Assembly: GCA_050185825.1 (NCBI GenBank)
Contig: JBFWZA010000006.1
Location: 62,001 to 126,000 of the forward strand
Source: SZUA-309 sp050185825
Lineage (GTDB): Bacteria; Pseudomonadota; Gammaproteobacteria; Pseudomonadales; Azotimanducaceae
Length of the DNA stretch: 64,000 nucleotides
Direction: 5' to 3'
The first letter of the stretch is position 1. Every line of letters begins with the position of its first letter. A program made the translations under genes and the position numbers. This document shows positions 1 to 8,056 of this stretch, one piece after another. A model generated the notes under the pieces. The model was given only the letters and a program-made list of their open reading frames with translations. It was not told the origin of the DNA and made no database searches.

Positions 1-361
1 CGAGCGCGTTCGCGAGCCAGGTGAGACCCGGGTTGTGGGCGACGGCGGCAACACTCGTCACGTCGTCCGGCGTTCGTCGCAGCACGTCCAGGATCTGCTC
101 CGGACCCGCCTCGTAGAGATCGTCCGTCGCGATCACCACGCCATCGTCGAGGCCGAATCCGTCCTGGACGAAGCGGGCGGTCGCCCGTGCGCGCACGGCC
201 GTGCTGGTCCAGAGCCAGGTGACGGGATCGCTCTGCCCGGCGAGCCAGCTTGCCATCCTCGGTCCATCCCGCTTACCGCGTCCGTTCAGCGGCCGGTCGA
301 AGTCGGAAAGCCCCGGCTTCGACCAGGACGACTTGGCATGGCGGATCAGCCAGACCTTCAC
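1..361 (-). CDS. sixA: phosphohistidine phosphatase SixA (3' end beyond window)
   Basis: Histidine phosphatase (phosphoglycerate mutase-like fold) expected to remove phosphate from phosphohistidine in cytosolic phosphorelay proteins. Translated from position 361 it begins VKVWLIRHAKSSW, carrying the RHA/RHG catalytic histidine motif, then DFDRPLNGRG, STAVRARAT (second catalytic arginine) and, near the window edge, AVAHNPGLT with the second catalytic histidine; this order is typical of SixA. The GTG start is chosen because it overlaps the stop of the upstream gene (GTGA), a junction style used repeatedly here. The C-terminus lies outside the window. It is last in the minus-strand oxidoreductase operon, but nothing shows a functional link to it. 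Confidence 0.85.
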   Translation of the reverse strand, partial: MKVWLIRHAKSSWSKPGLSDFDRPLNGRGKRDGPRMASWLAGQSDPVTWLWTSTAVRARATARFVQDGFGLDDGVVIATDDLYEAGPEQILDVLRRTPDDVTSVAAVAHNPGLTWLANAL

Positions 362-729
362 GGGCGCGCCTGCGGCTGCTCACTCTCTCGGATGCGGGCC
401 GCCTCGCTGATCAGGAAGAGGTCCGTGAGCACGGCCCTGAGGTGCATGGACGCGTTGAGGTTGTCCACCAGCTCGCTGGAGATACGCGGTGCGGCGAGCA
501 CCAGCGCCAGGGCCTTTCTGGTCTTGCCGATGTCTTCGCGCACCACGGCATGAAAGGGCTCTTCCGCGTCCAGGGTGGTTTCGAGTCCCGACAGCGCGCC
601 TGCCAGGTCGTCGAGCACCGCGCGCACGCTCTGCCCCGGAGCGGCGGTGGCGTCGTCTTCCCGACCCTGGGCTGCGTAGGCGAGCATGAACTCGTAGGCG
701 GTCTCCACCACCTCGATGTGGTCTTCCAT
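358..729 (-). CDS. hypothetical protein, 123 residues
   Basis: A small, acidic, largely helical soluble protein beginning MEDHIEVVETAYEFML. I do not recognise its family. No signal peptide, membrane segment or cysteine motif is visible. The start is the ATG just downstream of the cytochrome b gene; longer reading in this frame would run inside that gene. It lies 8 bases after the cytochrome b gene and overlaps sixA by 4 bases, so it is surely co-transcribed with both. Helical make-up and position would fit a chaperone or regulatory partner of the oxidoreductase, but this is only inference. Confidence 0.6.
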   Translation of the reverse strand: MEDHIEVVETAYEFMLAYAAQGREDDATAAPGQSVRAVLDDLAGALSGLETTLDAEEPFHAVVREDIGKTRKALALVLAAPRISSELVDNLNASMHLRAVLTDLFLISEAARIRESEQPQARP

Positions 730-737
730 CGGCAGCC

Positions 738-1496
738 TCAGGCGGACTTCTCGGGCGACCAGCGTCCGGTGTCGTGATTGGCCCGAAGCTCGTCCTCCGA
801 GATCCAGCCGGAGATCATGGAACGGGTGTAGAACCGCTTCTCGGGCCGCAGCGCGAAGTAGACGTGCAGCGCCACCAGGCCGATCAGGCCGAGCGTCGAT
901 GCCCCGTGCAGCAGGAACATCCAGCCGAGCGTCGCCTCGTCCAGCGCGTTCGACCGGCTCCACCAGGGGGTGTCGATCATCGCGAACAGCACGAGTCCCG
1001 TGCCGATCACCAGCAGGACGAGCAGCGTCATCGCGTGGTGCATCCCCTTCTGGGCCAGCGAGTACTTGCCGGGTTTGGCTTCCGCGTCGAACGGCTCCCG
1101 GAAGTCCGCCGGACCCACCCACATCTCCTTCGGCTTCTGCCAGAAGATGGCGCGCACGGTGTGGAACAGCACCGCGCCGGTGAGGATCAGGCCCGCGATC
1201 CAGTGGATGGTCAGCCAGTTGAAGTCGACGCCGACGATGGGCAGCACGCCGGTGAACAGCAGCACGAACACGCTGATGGCCATGATCCAGTGAAAGCCCC
1301 GGTCGATGCCGGCATGGCGTTCGAGGTGGGCGCCGTCAGCCGACGGCCTGGGCGGCTGCTTCAGGAACGCCATGACCACCAGGTGGACGATGATGGCTGC
1401 CGCCGACAGCGCCAGCACCACCCAGAGCAGATCCCAGGAGATACCGAGCAGCACTTCCCGACCCCAGACGTCCTCTCTGACTTTCACGATATCCAT
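738..1496 (-). CDS. cytochrome b561/FdnI-type membrane electron carrier
   Basis: Integral membrane di-heme cytochrome b of the formate dehydrogenase gamma/b561 type, 252 residues. An N-terminal helix (about residues 18-42) is followed by the four-helix heme core. Candidate heme histidines lie in FHWIMAISVF, IHWIAGLILTGAVLFHTVRA, GMHHAMTLL and LHGASTLGLIGLVALHVYF. It ends with a cytosolic tail (SGWISEDEL). The gene sits 4 bases downstream of the FAD subunit of a periplasmic molybdenum hydroxylase. The likely job is to take electrons from that enzyme and pass them to the quinone pool or a partner. This link is inferred from operon position; the b561 fold itself is clear. Confidence 0.85.
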   Translation of the reverse strand: MDIVKVREDVWGREVLLGISWDLLWVVLALSAAAIIVHLVVMAFLKQPPRPSADGAHLERHAGIDRGFHWIMAISVFVLLFTGVLPIVGVDFNWLTIHWIAGLILTGAVLFHTVRAIFWQKPKEMWVGPADFREPFDAEAKPGKYSLAQKGMHHAMTLLVLLVIGTGLVLFAMIDTPWWSRSNALDEATLGWMFLLHGASTLGLIGLVALHVYFALRPEKRFYTRSMISGWISEDELRANHDTGRWSPEKSA

Positions 1497-1500
1497 GACG

Positions 1501-2490
1501 CTATGCCTTGAGTGCCCGCCGGACGAGGTTATCCATCAGCGGCGCCTTGAAGTGGTTGTAGTTGAGCGGCTTCGCGCCTTCGCTGGCGAGCTTCGCCACC
1601 GCCTCGCCGGTCTCTTCGTTGCGCGGCCTGCCGATCACTGCCCGCTCCACGCTGCGCAGCCGGCGGGGCACACACTCCACCGCGCCGCACACCAGCCGGG
1701 CGTCGCGGATGGTGCCGCCGTCGGTCCTGAACGCGGCCGCGATGCTCACCAGCGCGAAGTCCCAGACGTTGCGGTCGGCGACCTTCTCGAAGTAGTGCTC
1801 GGCGCCTGCCCAGGCGGCGGGGAGCTCGATGGCGGTGAGGATGTCGCCGGGCCGGAGCACCGTCATGTGGGTGATGTTCACCGCCGGACCGACGAAGAAA
1901 TCCGTCGCCGCGACGCGGCGCGTGCCGGCTGTGCTCTGGATGACCATGGTGGCGTCCAGCGCCACCAGCGCCGTGGCCGTGTCGGAAGGGCTCACCGCCA
2001 CGCAGCGGCTGGCCCCGAAGATAGCGTGCTCCCGGTTCATGCCCTTGGGACTGTCGGCGTAGCAGATGTTGCCGCCGGCCCTGTAACAGGACAGGCCACG
2101 GCGGTAGTACCAGCAGCGGGTGTCCTGCGCCACGTTGCCGCCGAGCGTGCCCTGATTGCGGATCTGCGGGCTCGCGACCTTGGCGGCGGCGTCGGCCAGC
2201 AGGCCGTAACGGGTGCGGATGAGCTCGTTTCTCGACACGTCGCGCAGGGTGGTCATCGCACCGATCCGGACGCCGCCGGCGGTTTCCTCGATGCCGGTGA
2301 GCGCCGCGATGCCGGCGAGATCCACCAGTGCTCTCGGGTGCTTGGCCCGATCCTTCAGCCAGCCGTAGGTGTCCTGGCCGCCGGCCAGAATCCAGCCGCT
2401 GCCGCCGAGCCGCTCGGCCAGCGCCGCGGCGTCCTCCACCGAGACCGGCTGGAAGAGCTCCATGTCTGGCATGACGTCGTATGCGGACAT
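1501..2490 (-). CDS. molybdenum hydroxylase FAD subunit (PaoB/XdhB-like)
   Basis: FAD-binding medium subunit of a xanthine-dehydrogenase-family enzyme, 329 residues. The N-terminal FAD region includes ILAGGQDTYGWLKD (residues 34-47) and IRNQGTLGGNVAQDTRC (110-126). Four cysteines at residues 126, 135, 143 and 163 lie in an inserted loop, as in subunits such as E. coli PaoB and HcrB that carry an extra [4Fe-4S] cluster. The C-terminal domain is of the CO dehydrogenase flavoprotein type. The start ATG at 2490 has a strong GGGGAGGGA Shine-Dalgarno; longer in-frame starts would lie inside the upstream gene. It has no Tat signal of its own and would be exported in complex with the 2Fe-2S subunit. 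Confidence 0.9.
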   Translation of the reverse strand: MSAYDVMPDMELFQPVSVEDAAALAERLGGSGWILAGGQDTYGWLKDRAKHPRALVDLAGIAALTGIEETAGGVRIGAMTTLRDVSRNELIRTRYGLLADAAAKVASPQIRNQGTLGGNVAQDTRCWYYRRGLSCYRAGGNICYADSPKGMNREHAIFGASRCVAVSPSDTATALVALDATMVIQSTAGTRRVAATDFFVGPAVNITHMTVLRPGDILTAIELPAAWAGAEHYFEKVADRNVWDFALVSIAAAFRTDGGTIRDARLVCGAVECVPRRLRSVERAVIGRPRNEETGEAVAKLASEGAKPLNYNHFKAPLMDNLVRRALKA

Positions 2491-2501
2491 GCTCCCTCCC
2501 C

Positions 2502-4898
2502 TCAGAACGTGTTGATCGACAGCGGGCCGTAGGACTGACCCAGGCCGGCGACGTGATTGACGATGACGTCCGGCGTGACCGGTGTGCGATTGAAGAGGTG
2601 GCCGCCCAGCGCGTCGGACAGCGCGCACATCAGCGCCGCGGTCGCCGAGCCCATGGCCGGCTCACCCACGCCGCGGGCGCCCACCGGATTGTCCGGGTCG
2701 GCCATGTCCACCGCCGACCACTCCATGTGCCCCGGCACGTCGAGGTAACTCGGCGGCCGGGTCTGGTAGTAGCCGACATTGGCGGGCAGGCCGTTCTGCG
2801 GGTCGTAGACGTGGCGCTCGAGCCCCGCCATGCCGAACCCCCAGACCGCGCCGCCGCGGAGCTGGCCGGCGAGCCCGAGCGGGTGTAGCACCGTGCCGCA
2901 CTCGGCCACGGCCAGAAAATCGACGATCTCGTGCTTGCCCGTCTCCAGATCCAGCTCGATCTCGATGAAGCCCACGGTCAGTCCCGGCACGGTGCCGCGC
3001 ACGGGCAGGTTGTCCTTGGCGACGCCGACGAGCCCGGTGCCGGCGATGCCCTGGACGGCACGCTGGGTGACCTCGTGGATGTCGTCCGGCCAGGTCTGGC
3101 CGCTGAACTCGCCGCCGAGCTCGATGGCCTTCGCCGCCACCTCACCGTAGGTGAGGCTGCGCGCCGCGTTTTTGGTGTCGAAGACCCGCTCGTCGGCGAT
3201 GTCGTACTGCTCGGGCGTGCCGCCGAGCACCTCGGCGGCGATCAGCTTCATCTTCCGGATGGCGTCTTCCGCGGCCACGTAGTTGGCCCGGGTGTGGGTG
3301 AAGGTAGTGTTGCTGCCGGCCTGGTAGCTGGACCAGGGGAGGTGGGCTTCCGTGTTGCCGTGATGGATCACGCAGCTCTCCCAGTTGCAGCGCAGCGCCT
3401 CCGCGGCGGCGCGGGTGGTGGCGGCGTAGGAGTAGGTGCCGAGGTTGCCCACCCCGCTGTGCAGGTGGATGCGCCCGTCCGGGGTGATCCGCACCAGACC
3501 GTCGAAGCCGTTGGCGCCGGCGGAGTGGTAGCCCTGGCCGACGCCGATGCCGGTGACCTTCGAGCCGTTCCTGCGGCCGCTCTTCTTGATCCGTTCGGAC
3601 CAGCCGAAGAGCTCCGCGCCCATGTCCAGGGCTTCTCTCATGTAGACGCTGGTGACCGGTCCCTGGTTGGCGTTCAGCGTGGCGCTGGAATCCGGCGCGT
3701 TGAGACGGCGGATGTCCAGCGGGTCGATGCCGAGCTCCCGGGCCGCCTTGTCCAGCATGGGCTCGAAGATGGCGGCGATCTGGTTCTGGCCCGGGCCGCG
3801 CTGGGGCCCGCGCGGCGTCGTGTTGGTGAGCACGGGCACGTCTCTGAGGCGCATGGCATCGGGCTGATAGAGGATGGAGATGGCGCCGCCGGCCGACGAC
3901 GCGTCGCCGCCCGCCTGCTGGGAACCCAGGTCCTGCACGATGTAGAGGTCCACGGCCGAGACCCGGCCTTCCTTCGTGAAGCCGGCCTTGATCCACCCCT
4001 GGAAACCCACGCGGGCGGAGCCCACGTAGTACTCCTCTTCCCGGGTGATGCGCAGCATCACCGGGCGGCCGAGCTTCTTCGAGAAGTAGCCGGGGATGGC
4101 TAGCACCGGATAGGCTGCGATCTTCGAGCCGAAGCCGCCGCCGCAGTACTCGGACACGTAGACGAGGTCCTTCTGCTCGATGCCGAGCATCTGCGCGAGA
4201 AACGGCACCACGAAGCTCTGCGACTGGGTGGAGCCGTAGACGTGGCACTTGCCGTTCTGCCAGTAGGAGAGCACCGACCGTGGCTCCATGGACATATGGG
4301 CATAGCCGGTGGTGACGAAGGATTCCTCGAGGATCAGGGCGGCATTGTCGAAACCGGCTTCCAGGTCGCCGTAGCTCCACTCGGTGGGTGCCGGGCCTGT
4401 GGGTTCGCGGCCGCTGACAAATCGCTCCACGTCCTCCGCGGACCAGCTCAGGCGCTGCATCTCCCGGGGGTAGACGTTGCCCTCGAGGCGCGCGCTCGGG
4501 CCGCCTGGCCTGAGGCTGTCCACGGGATCCACGGCGAAGGGCAGCGGCTCCAGGCGGACGCGGATCTTGCCGAGCGCGTTCTCGGCGGTCTTCTCGTCCA
4601 CCGCCGCGATCGCCAGTATCGGATCCCCGACGTAGACGGGCTCGTTGGTGAGCAGTGCCGGCGCCGGCGCCTCTGTGGGGTAGACGTCCTCGGCGGTGAG
4701 AATGCCGAGCACGCCTTCCATCGCCAGCGCTTCGTCGGCGTCGATGCCGACGACCCGGGCGTGCGGCATGGGGGAGGTGTACAGGCGGGCATACACCATG
4801 CCATCCACCGCGTAGTCCTCGGCGTACCGGGCCTTGCCGGTGACCTTGCCGTGGATGTCCGGCGGGGTGAAGTTCTTGCCGATGTGCAGGTAGCTCAT
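2502..4898 (-). CDS. molybdenum hydroxylase molybdopterin-binding subunit (PaoC/XdhA-like)
   Basis: Catalytic large subunit, 798 residues, with the aldehyde oxidase/xanthine dehydrogenase a/b hammerhead at the N-terminus (GKARYAEDY) and two molybdopterin-binding domains. Visible landmarks are YCGGGFGSK and RGPGQNQIA for cofactor binding, and RGVGEPAMG near the C-terminus with the conserved active-site glutamate of GVGEP. The substrate (aldehyde, purine, nicotinate or an aromatic acyl-CoA) cannot be read from sequence. It overlaps the 2Fe-2S subunit gene by 4 bases. The order here is FeS-Mo-FAD, while E. coli paoABC is FeS-FAD-Mo. No signal peptide is visible, so export would depend on the Tat signal of its partner. 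Confidence 0.93.
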   Translation of the reverse strand: MSYLHIGKNFTPPDIHGKVTGKARYAEDYAVDGMVYARLYTSPMPHARVVGIDADEALAMEGVLGILTAEDVYPTEAPAPALLTNEPVYVGDPILAIAAVDEKTAENALGKIRVRLEPLPFAVDPVDSLRPGGPSARLEGNVYPREMQRLSWSAEDVERFVSGREPTGPAPTEWSYGDLEAGFDNAALILEESFVTTGYAHMSMEPRSVLSYWQNGKCHVYGSTQSQSFVVPFLAQMLGIEQKDLVYVSEYCGGGFGSKIAAYPVLAIPGYFSKKLGRPVMLRITREEEYYVGSARVGFQGWIKAGFTKEGRVSAVDLYIVQDLGSQQAGGDASSAGGAISILYQPDAMRLRDVPVLTNTTPRGPQRGPGQNQIAAIFEPMLDKAARELGIDPLDIRRLNAPDSSATLNANQGPVTSVYMREALDMGAELFGWSERIKKSGRRNGSKVTGIGVGQGYHSAGANGFDGLVRITPDGRIHLHSGVGNLGTYSYAATTRAAAEALRCNWESCVIHHGNTEAHLPWSSYQAGSNTTFTHTRANYVAAEDAIRKMKLIAAEVLGGTPEQYDIADERVFDTKNAARSLTYGEVAAKAIELGGEFSGQTWPDDIHEVTQRAVQGIAGTGLVGVAKDNLPVRGTVPGLTVGFIEIELDLETGKHEIVDFLAVAECGTVLHPLGLAGQLRGGAVWGFGMAGLERHVYDPQNGLPANVGYYQTRPPSYLDVPGHMEWSAVDMADPDNPVGARGVGEPAMGSATAALMCALSDALGGHLFNRTPVTPDVIVNHVAGLGQSYGPLSINTF

Positions 4899-5500
4899 GT
4901 GATCTGCCCCGTTTCGCGCATCCGCTTCGATGCCGTCAGTACCGCGTTGAGATAGTGGTCATAGGCGCCGCATCGGCAGAGGTTGCCGGACAGCGCTTCC
5001 CGCACCTCCTGGCGACTCGGATCCGGGTTCTCCTTGAGCAGGGCGACGGCAGACATGATCTGTCCGGGCGTGCAGTAGCCGCATTGCGGCGCCAGCTCGT
5101 CGATGAAGGCCTGCTGCACGGGGTGGAGCGTGCCGGAGGAGTCCTGCAGGCCTTCCACCGTGACCACCGCCCGGCCGCGTACGCTGTGCGTGAGCATGGA
5201 GCAGGCATAGTGATTGACGTCGTCCACGAGCACGGTGCAGGCGCCGCACTCGCCGCGATTGCAGCCGAGCTTGGTGCCCGTGAGGCCGAGCTTGTAACGC
5301 AGCGTGTAGGCGAGAGTTTCCTGGGGCAGCACGTCCACGGGACGTTTGCGACCATTGATGTTGAGCGTGACCAGGCGCTCCACCGCGCCGGCGGGCCGGT
5401 CACTCGCAGCGGCGGAATACCAGGCGGAACTGGATGCCGCGGCAGCGCTGGATGCAATGACGCCCTTGATGAATCGGCGTCGGGAAAAATTGACGTTCAC
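4895..5500 (-). CDS. Tat-exported [2Fe-2S] subunit (PaoA-like)
   Basis: Iron-sulfur small subunit, 201 residues. The N-terminus has a twin-arginine signal (SRRRFIKG, residues 6-13) followed by an Ala/Ser-rich hydrophobic stretch. Then comes the plant-ferredoxin domain with CNRGECGACTVL and a further Cys, and the helical domain with CGYCTPGQ and LCRCGAY for the second [2Fe-2S] cluster. The Tat signal places the folded complex in the periplasm, as for E. coli PaoABC. It is the first gene of the operon, transcribed away from the metallo-beta-lactamase lipoprotein gene across a 93-base divergent promoter gap (5501-5593). Confidence 0.93.
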   Translation of the reverse strand: MNVNFSRRRFIKGVIASSAAAASSSAWYSAAASDRPAGAVERLVTLNINGRKRPVDVLPQETLAYTLRYKLGLTGTKLGCNRGECGACTVLVDDVNHYACSMLTHSVRGRAVVTVEGLQDSSGTLHPVQQAFIDELAPQCGYCTPGQIMSAVALLKENPDPSRQEVREALSGNLCRCGAYDHYLNAVLTASKRMRETGQIT

Positions 5501-5593
5501 GGCTGATACCCCCCGCCGGGCATTCTACACCTACATTCCGGCTGATACAGTGGCGATCCATCGCCGAGGTGCGTCAGACGAGGCTCGTCAGGT

Positions 5594-6694
5594 TTGCAAG
5601 CACTGCGCTTCCGTTTCTTCCTGCTGCTCTTTGCCGGTATCTGGCTGTCTGCCTGCGGTCAGCGGATCGAGTCGCCTGATTCCGAATCCACCGCAGTGGC
5701 CGATGCGGCGGCAGCCCCCGGCGGGACCGCAGCGGCGGTCGAGGCGGACGGCGATGGCGGCGTCGCGAACCGCGGCGCGAACGTCGCGAACCGCGGCGCG
5801 AACGTCGCGAACCGCGGCGCGAACACCGCGAACTGGTGGGATGCGCTGCCGCGGCAGGAGTGGGCGGCGTTCGAGCGTCTCGACGACGGCAGCGGCTGGT
5901 TCGAGATCTACCGGGTGCGTCCGGACGTGCTGGCGTTCTACGAGTCGGGACAGTTCGAGGAGGTCGTCTCCTACCTGATTCTCGGCAGCGAGCGTGCGCT
6001 GCTGTTCGACTCCGGGCTCGGTATCGGGGACCTTCGAGCCGCCGTCTCGCCGCTCACGGACCTGCCGGTGGTGGTGCTGAACTCGCACAGCCACTACGAC
6101 CACATCGGCGGCAATCACCAGTTCGATTTCATCTACGGACCCGATCATCCCTACACCCGGGAGCGCATGGCCGGTGCATCCAACGAGCAGGTGGCGGAGT
6201 TCGTCTCGCCGGCCTGGATCCACAAGCCGCTGCCGGCCGGCTTCGACCCGGCGGCATTCGAGAGCCGGCCCTACCGGATCGACGAGTTCGTCACCGAAGG
6301 CAGCGTCATCGACCTTGGCGGTCGCGAGCTCACGGTGCTGCTGACGCCCGGGCACGCACCGGACGCGCTGTGCCTGCTCGATCGGGACAGACGGCTGCTG
6401 TTTACCGGCGACACCTTCTATCCGGCGCCGCTGTACACGCACATACCCGGTGGGGACTTCGTGGCGTATCGGGCGTCCGCCAAGCGGCTCGCGGCGCTGG
6501 CGCCGCTGGTGAACCACCTGCTGCCCGGTCACAACCAGGGGCTCGTCGGCAGCGAGTACCTGATCCGGATGGCGGATGCGTTCGACGCGGTAGCGGCGGG
6601 GAAGGGGGTCTACGTGGAGACGGAAGGCAACCGGGAGTACGCCTTCGAGAACTTCTCGATCATCGTGGCGCCCGACGTAGTGCCCGGCGCCTGA
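5594..6694 (+). CDS. metallo-beta-lactamase-fold lipoprotein
   Basis: Zinc hydrolase of the metallo-beta-lactamase superfamily, 366 residues, probably anchored as a lipoprotein in the periplasm: the N-terminus ends in the lipobox LSAC (Cys at residue 21). A low-complexity linker with three VANRGAN repeats precedes the catalytic domain. Metal-binding motifs are HSHYDHIGG, LTPGHAPDA, FTGDTFY and a later LLPGHN. The start is TTG at 5594, the only start that keeps the lipoprotein signal intact. The substrate is unknown; relatives include lactonases and glyoxalase II-like enzymes. It is divergent from the molybdenum hydroxylase operon. Confidence 0.85.
   Translation: MQALRFRFFLLLFAGIWLSACGQRIESPDSESTAVADAAAAPGGTAAAVEADGDGGVANRGANVANRGANVANRGANTANWWDALPRQEWAAFERLDDGSGWFEIYRVRPDVLAFYESGQFEEVVSYLILGSERALLFDSGLGIGDLRAAVSPLTDLPVVVLNSHSHYDHIGGNHQFDFIYGPDHPYTRERMAGASNEQVAEFVSPAWIHKPLPAGFDPAAFESRPYRIDEFVTEGSVIDLGGRELTVLLTPGHAPDALCLLDRDRRLLFTGDTFYPAPLYTHIPGGDFVAYRASAKRLAALAPLVNHLLPGHNQGLVGSEYLIRMADAFDAVAAGKGVYVETEGNREYAFENFSIIVAPDVVPGA
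5762..5824 (+). repeat. three perfect 21-base tandem repeats
   Basis: Three head-to-tail identical 21-base copies (5762-5782, 5783-5803, 5804-5824), each encoding VANRGAN, followed by a partial degenerate copy (TAN). They lie in frame in the linker between the lipid anchor and the hydrolase domain, so copy-number change would lengthen or shorten the tether without a frameshift. Confidence 0.95.
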
Positions 6695-6705
6695 AGCGGG
6701 GTCTA

Positions 6706-6963
6706 TCAGGCCGTCCGTTCATCCAGCCGTGCCGCGGTGGTACGGCGCGTCATCAGGCTCTGAATGTCGTCCACGGTGTGGCTGGCGGTACGCACGAAGA
6801 GGCCGGGGAGTACGGCGTGCACCATGCAGGCGATGCCGGCGCCGATCATGCGCGCACCGATGTAGAAGGCGTGGCCGGCGTGCTCACCGTAACTCTCGCC
6901 AATGTCCCGCGGATGGGCCAGCAGCAGCTCGTCCAGCTTCTTCTCGACAGGATTGCTTGCCAT
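6706..6963 (-). CDS. DUF6356 family protein
   Basis: An 85-residue protein matching the DUF6356 pattern: HPRDIGESYGEHAGHAF followed by a hydrophobic glycine/alanine stretch (GARMIGAGIACMVHAVLPGLF) and TASHTVDDI. Function is unknown for the family; the hydrophobic middle could be membrane-associated. It is convergent with the lipoprotein gene, separated by 11 bases, and lies about 110 bases downstream of the LLM oxidoreductase gene on the same strand. Confidence 0.8.
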   Translation of the reverse strand: MASNPVEKKLDELLLAHPRDIGESYGEHAGHAFYIGARMIGAGIACMVHAVLPGLFVRTASHTVDDIQSLMTRRTTAARLDERTA

Positions 6964-7072
6964 GATTGCGCCTCGAAGATGACTTCAGGTGGAATCATGT
7001 TATTCCGCACAGGCCCGAATTGTTTCTCCAATTCACTCGAGACTACGGTTGGAATTGGGAGAAAATCCCAAA

Positions 7073-7978
7073 TCAGTCCCAGATATCGAAAAATTCCTGC
7101 AGGGCCTTCATCTGCCCGCCCTGCACGGCCGACGGCACGATGATGGGGGTGGTGATGCCGGCGTCGAACCAGGCCTCGATGCCTTCCCGGACCTTGCTCG
7201 GGCTGCCGGACAGGGTGGTGTCCGTCAGCCAGCGGTCGGACAGGCTGGCCGCCACCCCTTCCATGTCGCCTGCGGCAAGCGCCTTTTCCACGCCGGCCAT
7301 CTCCTCCTCGTAGCCCGCCGCCTTCCAGTAGTTCCGGTAGTTGGGCAGGGTGGCGTAGCTGGTGAGCGTCCGCCGGTTCACGGCCATGGCGGCCTGCTCG
7401 TCGTCGGAGATCACCGTGGGGATCATGTTGCCGATGAAGAAATCACCGCCGCTGCGGGCGCTGTCCGAGAGCTGCGACAGCGAGTGGCGCATGTAGGACC
7501 GGGCGCCGTTGGCGAACACCATGCCCTCGGCGATCTCCTCGGCCAGCCGGATCATGCGGTCGCGCAGTGTGGCCAGGACGATGGGCGGCATGTCGCCAGC
7601 CCGGGGCACGGCTCGGAGGTCTTCCACGAACTTCCGGATATCGGCGAGCGGCTTACCCTGCGCTACCCCGATGCGCTTCATGGCGGGCTCGTGACTCACC
7701 CCGATGCCGAACCGGAAGCGGCCGCCGGAGACCTCGTGGATGAAGCCGGCGGTCTGGGCGAAATCGTTGACGTTGCGCGTATAGATGGGGGTGATGGTGG
7801 TGCCGATCTCCACCCGCTCGGTGACCAGCGCGATGGCTTCGCACAGCGCGAGGTTGTCCGACAGGCTCGGCCCGTAGATCCCGGGAAAGCCACGCCGCTC
7901 GATTTCCCTGGCGATCTCCAGAATGGCCAGGCGGCGTCCGGGTACGGCGGCCAGGCTGACGGCGGGCAGTCGTGTCAT
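7073..7978 (-). CDS. LLM-class flavin/F420-type oxidoreductase
   Basis: TIM-barrel oxidoreductase of the luciferase-like monooxygenase superfamily, 301 residues, closest by appearance to proteins annotated as LLM class F420-dependent oxidoreductases. Landmarks are GIYGPSLSDNLALCEAIAL, TITPIYTRN, GRFRFGIGVSHEPAM and SPSKVREGIEAWFDAGI. The ATG at 7978 starts the conserved strand; an upstream extension would overlap the divergent gene region. Cofactor (FMN or F420) and substrate cannot be told from sequence, and no F420 biosynthesis gene is in the window. Confidence 0.8.
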   Translation of the reverse strand: MTRLPAVSLAAVPGRRLAILEIAREIERRGFPGIYGPSLSDNLALCEAIALVTERVEIGTTITPIYTRNVNDFAQTAGFIHEVSGGRFRFGIGVSHEPAMKRIGVAQGKPLADIRKFVEDLRAVPRAGDMPPIVLATLRDRMIRLAEEIAEGMVFANGARSYMRHSLSQLSDSARSGGDFFIGNMIPTVISDDEQAAMAVNRRTLTSYATLPNYRNYWKAAGYEEEMAGVEKALAAGDMEGVAASLSDRWLTDTTLSGSPSKVREGIEAWFDAGITTPIIVPSAVQGGQMKALQEFFDIWD

Positions 7979-8056
7979 GGTGTGTTCCCCTTCAGATGTG
8001 CAGTTCGGGAACAGGGTCGCTGAATGTCCACGCTTTCGCAATCAAGCTGGCGTAGC

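Noticed and set aside
35..553. Plus-strand open frame at the left edge
   Set aside because: It lies opposite sixA and the small hypothetical gene, whose reading is supported by motifs and by the GTGA junction.
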